Position numbers and translations under genes: made by a program. Below the pieces are notes generated by a model, which was not told the DNA's origin, did not search any database, and saw only the letters and a program-made list of their open reading frames with translations. This document shows positions 1-4,874 of a stretch of 6,734 bases of DNA, piece by piece (position 1 is the first letter of the stretch; the number at the start of each line of letters is the position of its first letter). The stretch spans positions 1 through 6,734 of the forward strand of contig CAMOMF010000031.1 in NCBI GenBank assembly GCA_946619625.1, read 5' to 3'. The DNA comes from an uncultured Bacteroidales bacterium (GTDB taxonomy: Bacteria; Bacteroidota; Bacteroidia; Bacteroidales; Paludibacteraceae).

Positions 1-1811
1 CAAGCGGGAGCGCCGGCAACGACAAAGATGGCGCGGTCGGCGAGGTACTTGTAGGCAGCGGGAGCGTACTCGGCATACTCGTCGTCGGAGGAGCAGAGTA
101 CGATGATGTCGGCACCCGCCTTGAGACCGGCATCGATCCCTTCCTCAACGGTCTTGAAGCCGTTGTTGTCGATGACCTTGTAACCTGCGCAGGCGAAGAA
201 GTTGCAACTGAACTGCGAGCGTGCCAGACGCATGGCGAGGTTGCCGATGGTGAGCATGAACACCTTAGGCTGTTTGCCGCTTTGTTCGGTACGCAGACGG
301 AGTGCCTCGAACTGTTCGGCTTCGCGTGTGCAAGGCAAGACAGGCAGTTCGGCAGCGTCCTGACCGCAGCAGTGGCAGCAATGTCCGCCGGCGTTCTGGA
401 TCTTGTCCAGCGCCTGTTCGTTGAAGTTGGGGAACTGATTGGTGCCCAGCAATGTCTCTTTGCGCTTGGCGACGTCACCTTGACGTTTGGTGAGCGTAGC
501 CGCCATGTCCGCCTGCACTTTGCCAGCCAGTACCTGTGCGAGGAACCCGCCGTCCTCCTGAATAGCGAGGAAGCGCTTCCAAGCCTCGTCGGCAATCATT
601 GCGGTGAGGTTCTCCAGATAGTAGGAGCCGGCAGCGGGGTCAATGACCTTATCGAAATGACTCTCCTCGGCGAGCAGCAACTGCTGGTTGCGTGCGATAC
701 GCTCGGAGAAGTCGTCCGGCTGTTTGTAGGTGACATCGAAAGGTGTTACGACGATGCTGTCCACCCCTGCGATTGCAGCAGACATGGTCTCGGTCTGACT
801 GCGGAGCAGGTTGACATAGGCGTCGAAGATGGTCATGTTGAAGGTGGAAGTGGTGGCGCACACATTCATCTTCATGGCGCATGGGCAGTACTTGCCGTCC
901 ACTTTGTCGCACTTGCAACTGTCGCCGCAGGTGCAGACAGGCTCGTACTCGCGTACAATCTTTGCCCACAGCATGCGTGCGGCGCGGAACTTGGCGATTT
1001 CCATGAAGTAGTTGCCTTGTATGCCCATGTTGAAACGGATGGCCTTGGCGGCATCAGCGGACTCGACACCGGCTTCGGTGAGCAGGGTCATGTACTCGGC
1101 GCCCCAAGCGAGGGCATACGCCAATTCCTGTGCGCAGTACGCTCCGGCGTTGCAGAGGTTGAGCGAGTTGACTCCGATGGTGCGGAAGCCCGGGAGCAAG
1201 CGGTGTGCCTCGACCGCCTGAACGAGCAGCGCGGTGATTTTTTCGGCATCGAAAGCGTGTCCCTTGGTGAGCATCTTCTGAATAGGGTCGCAGTTGATAG
1301 AGCCATGCAGCGACTTCAGTTCGAGGTTCTTGCTGCGGAAGTAGTCTGCGAGCAGCTGTGCCAGTTGGAGGGTGTGTCCGATGCAGGTGGTGAAGTTGAG
1401 TTCAATCACTTCGCAGTAGATTCCCTCCAGCAGGGTGCGGATGTACTCGGCGGACAGTTGGTCTTTGGGGATACGGAACCCGAGTGAGTTTACGCCCTTG
1501 TTGAGGATGTCCAGTGCCTTGGCATTGGCCGCCTTGGCGTCCGGTTCGCAGATGTTCTGGCGAACGTACCAATCGTTGTTTTCCTTGGTGCCCCGAACAA
1601 AAGGATACTGTCCGGGTGCAGATCCAGTGGTCTCAAGCCCTTCCAAGTCTTCCCTGCGGTAGAAGGGCTGCACGTTGAATCCTTCGGGAGTACGCCAAAC
1701 AAGTTTCTTGTCGAAATCGGCGCCCTTCAGGTCGGCGATGATTTTGTCTTTCCACTCCTGTGTGGAGATGGGGGCAAAATCCGCCTGAATGTTAAATTTG
1801 TTTTCTGCCAT
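1..1811 (-). CDS. mutA: Methylmalonyl-CoA mutase small (beta) subunit, 3' end cut by window edge
   Basis: This is the non-catalytic partner of MutB in the B12-dependent interconversion of succinyl-CoA and (R)-methylmalonyl-CoA, a cytoplasmic step of propionate metabolism. The start ATG at 1811 gives MAENKFNIQADF, and 603 codons are visible before the window ends, so only a short C-terminus is missing if it has the usual length of somewhat over 600 aa. The N-terminus resembles mutase family members (TPEGFNVQPFYRREDLEGLE near 41-60). A TIM-barrel region follows, including the AGVDSIVVTPFD and DPAAGSYYLENLT segments. Residues ~515-603 form a B12-domain-like Rossmann fold (VFMLTIGNLAMRLAR) that lacks the DxHxxG cobalamin ligand, which marks it as the small subunit. 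Odd features are seven Cys between residues 293 and 318 and an HCCHCC block at 477-482 with another Cys at 494. It has its own promoter; mutB is expected just beyond the left edge. Identification is firm; the role of the cysteines is unknown. Confidence 0.95.
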   Translation of the reverse strand, partial: MAENKFNIQADFAPISTQEWKDKIIADLKGADFDKKLVWRTPEGFNVQPFYRREDLEGLETTGSAPGQYPFVRGTKENNDWYVRQNICEPDAKAANAKALDILNKGVNSLGFRIPKDQLSAEYIRTLLEGIYCEVIELNFTTCIGHTLQLAQLLADYFRSKNLELKSLHGSINCDPIQKMLTKGHAFDAEKITALLVQAVEAHRLLPGFRTIGVNSLNLCNAGAYCAQELAYALAWGAEYMTLLTEAGVESADAAKAIRFNMGIQGNYFMEIAKFRAARMLWAKIVREYEPVCTCGDSCKCDKVDGKYCPCAMKMNVCATTSTFNMTIFDAYVNLLRSQTETMSAAIAGVDSIVVTPFDVTYKQPDDFSERIARNQQLLLAEESHFDKVIDPAAGSYYLENLTAMIADEAWKRFLAIQEDGGFLAQVLAGKVQADMAATLTKRQGDVAKRKETLLGTNQFPNFNEQALDKIQNAGGHCCHCCGQDAAELPVLPCTREAEQFEALRLRTEQSGKQPKVFMLTIGNLAMRLARSQFSCNFFACAGYKVIDNNGFKTVEEGIDAGLKAGADIIVLCSSDDEYAEYAPAAYKYLADRAIFVVAGAPA

Positions 1812-1980
1812 TTTGAATATATTTTGTTGTATTCGATGTTTTTGTTTCAGGAGTGCAGGAGTGCAGACATATGTATTTGTCTGATGTCCGGATCCTTTCC
1901 TGCGGACGATCGTTTCGCGTGCAGGAGTAGATAAACGAACATGCCTTTTCCGGAGCCCTGTTAAAAAGCAGTATCATTTT
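1812..1980 (-). promoter_or_regulatory. Long 5' leader of mutA (about 170 bases)
   Basis: This stretch separates the predicted mutA transcription start (near 1980, estimated from the promoter position) from the ATG at 1811. No gene in it is convincing. It holds an 8-base tandem repeat next to the start codon, a CAGACA/TGTCTG inverted repeat (1864-1869 with 1878-1883, 8-base loop), and GTCCG/CGGAC (1886-1890 with 1903-1907). Inverted repeats of 5-6 bases are expected by chance at this length, so structure is only suggested. The bases just before the ATG are A/T-rich without a Shine-Dalgarno sequence, as is usual in Bacteroidetes. I see no cobalamin riboswitch B12 box. Confidence 0.45.
1848..1866. 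repeat. 8-bp tandem repeat (CAGGAGTG, about 2.4 copies) in the mutA leader
   Basis: CAGGAGTG is found at 1848-1855 and 1856-1863 and is followed by CAG. A further partial copy (GCAGGAGT) lies at 1921-1928. On the transcribed strand this reads as repeated GCACTCCT about 40 bases upstream of the mutA start codon. Origin by slippage is plausible; no function is evident. Confidence 0.8.
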
Positions 1981-2003
1981 CGGGTGCAAATTTACTGCTT
2001 TTT
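1963..2003 (-). terminator. 11-bp perfect inverted repeat, probable intrinsic terminator after the 451-aa lipoprotein gene
   Basis: AAAAAGCAGTA and TACTGCTTTTT form a perfect 11-bp inverted repeat (arms 1963-1973 and 1993-2003) with a 19-base spacer; four more pairs (ATTT/AAAT) can form inside the spacer. In RNA read from the upstream operon the hairpin starts 19 bases after the stop codon, and its 3' arm ends in five U, with an A-tract before it, which is the layout of an A/U-flanked intrinsic terminator. On the opposite strand it ends in eight T, so it could work in both directions. The core stem has only three G/C pairs, so strength is uncertain. It overlaps the -7 element of mutA; an alternative reading is a DNA operator. 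Confidence 0.6.
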
Positions 2004-2018
2004 TTTGATATATGCAAA
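1987..2018 (-). promoter_or_regulatory. Bacteroidetes-type promoter of mutA
   Basis: On the minus strand TTTG (2018-2015, the -33 element) is followed after exactly 20 bases by TAAATTTG (1994-1987), a perfect match to the Bacteroidetes -7 consensus TAnnTTTG; the usual spacing is about 19-21. Transcription should begin near 1978-1984. The -33 element begins only three bases after the stop codon of the 451-aa lipoprotein gene, so the promoter has no room of its own apart from the terminator-like inverted repeat it shares. It gives mutA expression independent of the upstream operon. Confidence 0.8.
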
Positions 2019-2021
2019 TTT

Positions 2022-3377
2022 TTAGTGAAAAAAGTGCATTTTTTCTGTTTTGCGGAGGGGAGAGTTGCCCACGGAGATTTCGAAGGTTCCTGTAAATTCG
2101 GCATGGATGGGACTGCCGTTCCTGGTGACACCCTCCAGGACAAAGCCTTCGGCGGTTTTGGTGAGAGAGCCGGAAGTCAGCATCCACTGCTTGCCGTAAT
2201 AGATTCTTTCGTTGTTGATGAGCGCCCCTACGTACTGCGAACCTTCCACGGTGTGTTCGGTGTCGTTTCGGTAACCGGCGATGATATTTCCGGGTTGTGC
2301 GTCCGCTCTATCAGCGATGGTGTAGGTGCCGTCGGCGAGTTCAGTCGTATTGGCGGGTAAGATGAAGTAGAGAACGGTGTAAGGGAAGAGGTTGTAACTG
2401 CTGTATTTATCAACGATAGTGTCCATGTCGTATGCCTCCAAGGCGGCAAGTGTGTAGTCTTCGTTGTTTTCGAACAGGAGGCGGGCTACCTTGAAGACGA
2501 CGGGAGTGGCGGGTGCCCCACTTTCGGGGTAAGTGTCCGGAACGGAACGCTCCTCAAGCCCACCATGCACGATGTCTTCGCCGCCTTTGGAGCCTTCAAC
2601 CAGTGGAATCTTGGCAGCATTGAGGACGGGGTAGGTGGCGTTTCCGGCAGTTATCCAACCGACAATCATGCAGTTTTCATCGTTCCATCCCGCTTGCAGC
2701 GAGGTTCGGAACTCCTTGGTAAAGGTGCGGTTGGTGAGCTTGACACTTTCGCCGAGCGGTGCGGTGAGATAAGTTCGCACGGCGTGGGTGTGACGGAACT
2801 TGGTCCATCCCTCCCATGTGTAGTAATAGTCTTCCTGTGCCCCGATCATTCCGCTTTCGGTGATGGCGAGCGTGAGGCGGAGACTATCCATGGCCTCGGA
2901 TGTTTTGCCGTGTACGGTGATAACCAAATCGTTGGCTGCGGCGATATAGGTGCGCTCGATGGAGAGGGTACTGTTGGAAGTACTTTCCTGTTTAGCCATA
3001 ACCGTCTGAATATCCAAGGGGTGGTAGTTGTAGGAGTTGTTGTACCGGGTTCTGTTTACCGAGATTGCGGGAGCGCTGCTGACTGACAACTTACGTGCGA
3101 TGGTGTTTGACTCGGAGATAGTATATTCGTCGCGGTAATAGGTATGGTTGCTGATCCAAACATACTTGTCGGGGTTGGCGGCGTACAGTTCCTGAATGAG
3201 GTTCATGCCGTAGGGGCAATATCCACAGGCTTCGCCGGTGAAGTGTTCGATTAGTTGAACGCGGGGATAGGTTGTTCCCAGCGGGTCGGGTGCTTCGCCG
3301 TTGGTGTTTCCGCCGGGTTGGCAACTGGCAAGAGAGAGGGTTGCCAGAATCAAAAGTGCATAGATAGATTGTTTCAT
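2022..3377 (-). CDS. Omp28-like thioredoxin-fold lipoprotein with CGYC motif and extra C-terminal domain
   Basis: This 451-aa envelope protein is probably anchored in a membrane by a lipidated Cys19: the signal peptide MKQSIYALLILATLSLASC ends in the lipobox LASC. Residues ~38-120 look like the thioredoxin-type domain of the Omp28-related family: strand RVQLIEHFTG, then CGYC at 51-54 (as in the DsbC isomerase active site), then a candidate cis-proline at 103 (SAPAISVN). Residues ~130-260 are beta-rich. A Gly/Glu/Pro-rich linker at ~261-292 leads to a further, probably beta-rich domain of ~160 residues that I cannot name. The reading frame is open 88 codons further upstream, but this start is chosen because it places a signal peptide at the N-terminus and avoids overlapping the upstream gene. 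It is likely the last gene of the envelope operon. A redox or disulfide-isomerase role is inferred from the motif; some Omp28 relatives are known only as surface antigens. Confidence 0.8.
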   Translation of the reverse strand: MKQSIYALLILATLSLASCQPGGNTNGEAPDPLGTTYPRVQLIEHFTGEACGYCPYGMNLIQELYAANPDKYVWISNHTYYRDEYTISESNTIARKLSVSSAPAISVNRTRYNNSYNYHPLDIQTVMAKQESTSNSTLSIERTYIAAANDLVITVHGKTSEAMDSLRLTLAITESGMIGAQEDYYYTWEGWTKFRHTHAVRTYLTAPLGESVKLTNRTFTKEFRTSLQAGWNDENCMIVGWITAGNATYPVLNAAKIPLVEGSKGGEDIVHGGLEERSVPDTYPESGAPATPVVFKVARLLFENNEDYTLAALEAYDMDTIVDKYSSYNLFPYTVLYFILPANTTELADGTYTIADRADAQPGNIIAGYRNDTEHTVEGSQYVGALINNERIYYGKQWMLTSGSLTKTAEGFVLEGVTRNGSPIHAEFTGTFEISVGNSPLRKTEKMHFFH

Positions 3378-3400
3378 TGTATGAAGTTGTATGAAGTTGT
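3377..3400. repeat. 10-bp tandem repeat (ATGAAGTTGT, about 2.4 copies) abutting the start codon of the 451-aa gene
   Basis: ATGAAGTTGT is repeated exactly at 3381-3390 and 3391-3400, preceded by TTGT (3377-3380), which touches the start codon. On the sense strand the mRNA reads repeated ACAACTTCAT in the ribosome-binding zone. Change in copy number would alter the spacing of the translation-initiation region by 10 bases. Confidence 0.85.
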
Positions 3401-3517
3401 CTTGAAGAGGGTAAGGAGAGGGTAAGGAGACCGTAAGCAAAATGTTAAACAAAGTACCAAGGATGCAGTCCTTGCGGGCTGTTGCCCAAATGACTGGATA
3501 CCCTGATTTATCGGTTT
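3378..3517 (-). other. 140-base gap between the two lipoprotein genes
   Basis: No gene is supported here. Going with transcription it contains a small inverted repeat (CAAGGA/TCCTTG, 3458-3463 with 3469-3474, 5-base loop), an imperfect -7-like element (TACTTTG, read at 3456-3450) without a TTTG at the right distance, and then two tandem duplications just before the next start codon. The inverted repeat lacks a clean U-run, so it is a poor terminator. I read the gap as an intra-operon spacer, possibly with weak partial termination or a secondary promoter. Confidence 0.4.
3407..3428. repeat. 11-bp tandem repeat (GAGGGTAAGGA, two copies)
   Basis: Two exact copies at 3407-3417 and 3418-3428 are followed by GA. 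On the sense strand this is a pyrimidine-rich stretch (TCCTTACCCTC repeated) about 30-50 bases upstream of the 451-aa lipoprotein start, directly beside the 10-bp repeat but of unrelated sequence. Confidence 0.85.
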
Positions 3518-4003
3518 TTAGCGTGGAACGGCCGGTTCGTAGTGTACAGTGAGGGTGAAATGGCGGTCGAGATTGATAAATTTGTACTGTACGGTGTAGT
3601 TCTGCTCGCCCTCTTTCGGCAGGGTGTAGTGTGCGTACCAATCGGTATCAGGTTCGCCCTCAGGAACGCCAAAAACCAGTTCCTGTACAGTCTCGCCGTC
3701 ACAGATGGTGCAAACGCCTTCGGTGCAGAACTCGTCCATTCGGTCGGTGGCAGAGCGGGTGATTTGCATGGTAAGTACGGTAGGCTCCACGTTTTTCAGT
3801 TCGCCTTGAATCTGCATTTGTTGCGCTCCGCTGAGACTTTGCTGTACCTCATGTACGGTGATGGTTGTGTCAGCAGTGATCTCGCCGATGCCGTCAACGA
3901 ACAGTCGCATTTGGGAAGTGTTTTTTTGGATAGGCTTCGGGGTGCAAGATACGGCCATCAACGCCAGTACAGTCAGAAGTAGGTGGATTGTTTTCTTCAT
4001 CAT
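3518..4003 (-). CDS. Small lipoprotein of unknown function with clustered cysteines
   Basis: I do not recognise a family. The 161-aa product starts MMKKTIHLLLTVLALMAVSC, a lipoprotein signal with the likely lipidated Cys at 20; the Ala at -3 is acceptable but not the best lipobox. A short Lys/Gln/Thr-rich tether follows, then a compact region rich in alternating hydrophobic residues, suggesting a single beta-sandwich domain (for example TVLTMQITR near 75-83 and HFTLTVHYE near 148-156). Three cysteines lie close together (C93-x4-C98-x2-C101, then Asp-Gly); they could form a disulfide or bind metal. Two adjacent ATG codons (4003 and 4000) are both possible starts. The gene begins three bases after the stop of the Omp28-like gene before it, so the two are almost certainly co-transcribed and probably translationally coupled. 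It may be a partner or substrate of the flanking thioredoxin-fold lipoproteins; this is inference from position. Confidence 0.8.
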   Translation of the reverse strand: MMKKTIHLLLTVLALMAVSCTPKPIQKNTSQMRLFVDGIGEITADTTITVHEVQQSLSGAQQMQIQGELKNVEPTVLTMQITRSATDRMDEFCTEGVCTICDGETVQELVFGVPEGEPDTDWYAHYTLPKEGEQNYTVQYKFINLDRHFTLTVHYEPAVPR

Positions 4004-4006
4004 AAA

Positions 4007-4873
4007 TTATTCTGTTTTTGTTATTATCTTTGTTTGTTGTACGTCAATCAGTTTTTTGGATGCGGGGTCCAACAGGATTCCCACTACCGAGTAGTGAGCA
4101 AGGGGCAGAACTTGCCCGCCGACAGTGTCCTGCACCTGATAGTGTACTAATCCTGCGGCACAAGGCTCGGTGGTGTTGGTGACGATGCCGTTGAACATTC
4201 CCCACGGGTCGTCCGTGAGGCATGCTCGCAACATATGGCGGTGGGTGTAAGCGAGGTTGGTGGAACCGTCCGGCATCATTTGTGCCCCCTGGACACTGTC
4301 TGCCACCAGCCAAAGGAGTATCTCGACATCCGTTTCATTCGTGAGCGGGTTGACGTTGTTGTTTTCCCAAATGGCGGAGGTGGAGACGGTGAAACTGCGC
4401 TCCGCCTCGTTGACGTTGGTGATTTGCAGGAACAGTAGTCCGCCCTTGGGCTGCATGACGGAGGCGCGTACGGCTGTTGCCCACTCGGTGTAACTGCGCC
4501 AACCGGGTTGCATGTCGATCACGCCCGTCGGGAAGGGGGTGGTGGAAGTGCCGCCGAAAAAAGAATAGTAGATGTTTGCCTCGGGACAGGTGTAGTCGTA
4601 GCCGGCAATCGTAGTCTGGGTGAAATGGTTGTCGGCGGGATGCATCGCCACTACTACGAGGTTGTCGGGGTAGTCTGTTTGCAGTCGTTGTGCCTCTGCC
4701 GCTGCAGTGGGGCAGTTGACGCACAGGAACCCTGTGAAGTCAATGAGCAATGCATTGGACTGCGGTTCCTGCATAGGCAGGGGCAAGAGTCGCTCGTTTT
4801 CGGGAATGACCTGACATCCCGCCAAAAGCAGGAGTATTGTGCCGAGGATAATATGTGTGATTCTGTTGAACAT
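4007..4873 (-). CDS. Omp28-like thioredoxin-fold lipoprotein with CVNC motif
   Basis: This 288-aa protein starts MFNRITHIILGTILLLLAGC, ending in a canonical LAGC lipobox (Cys20). The thioredoxin-type domain follows: strand NALLIDFTG, then CVNC-Pro at 51-54, as often in Omp28-related proteins, helix TAAAEAQRLQ, strand NLVVVAMHP, and a candidate cis-proline at 115 (TPFPTGVID). Residues ~145-280 are beta-rich and resemble the second half of Omp28-type proteins. An ATG six codons upstream (4891) is in frame but would overlap the barrel gene by 17 bases and weaken the signal peptide; the ATG at 4873 follows the barrel stop codon after a single base and is preferred. The protein has the same layout as the first half of the 451-aa protein downstream, but the two are too different to be a recent duplication. 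It probably acts as a membrane-anchored thiol/disulfide protein; the activity is inferred. Confidence 0.8.
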   Translation of the reverse strand: MFNRITHIILGTILLLLAGCQVIPENERLLPLPMQEPQSNALLIDFTGFLCVNCPTAAAEAQRLQTDYPDNLVVVAMHPADNHFTQTTIAGYDYTCPEANIYYSFFGGTSTTPFPTGVIDMQPGWRSYTEWATAVRASVMQPKGGLLFLQITNVNEAERSFTVSTSAIWENNNVNPLTNETDVEILLWLVADSVQGAQMMPDGSTNLAYTHRHMLRACLTDDPWGMFNGIVTNTTEPCAAGLVHYQVQDTVGGQVLPLAHYSVVGILLDPASKKLIDVQQTKIITKTE

Positions 4874-4874
4874 G

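Noticed and set aside
282..1487. A 401-codon open frame on the plus strand opposite mutA
   Set aside because: It lies entirely antisense to a clearly recognised mutA frame, its translation resembles no protein family, and long antisense frames are common opposite GC-rich coding sequence.
1898..1938. Possible pseudoknot: TCCTGC/GCAGGA interleaved with TCGTTT/AAACGA
   Set aside because: Both pairings are exact, but each is only 6 bp, and several such matches are expected by chance in a 200-base gap. Without covariation there is no case.
1812..1980. Cobalamin riboswitch in the mutA leader
   Set aside because: It would make biological sense, but I see neither the B12 box nor the other conserved core segments; only short inverted repeats are present.
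1792..2187. A 131-codon minus-strand frame crossing the gap before mutA
   Set aside because: It overlaps the ends of both flanking genes in another frame, spans the promoter and inverted repeat, and has a composition expected of non-coding DNA.
2565..3086. A 173-codon plus-strand frame opposite the 451-aa lipoprotein gene
   Set aside because: It is a shadow of the lipoprotein frame, with no family resemblance and no promoter or neighbours on that strand.
3450..3488. Promoter or terminator for the 451-aa gene in the 140-base gap
   Set aside because: The -7-like TACTTTG is one base short of the consensus, the nearest upstream TTTG is about 30 bases away instead of about 20, and the small hairpin has no proper U-run.
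3378..3641. An 88-codon N-terminal extension of the 451-aa lipoprotein in the same frame
   Set aside because: It would overlap the 161-aa lipoprotein gene, is low-complexity and basic, and would bury the lipoprotein signal peptide inside the protein.
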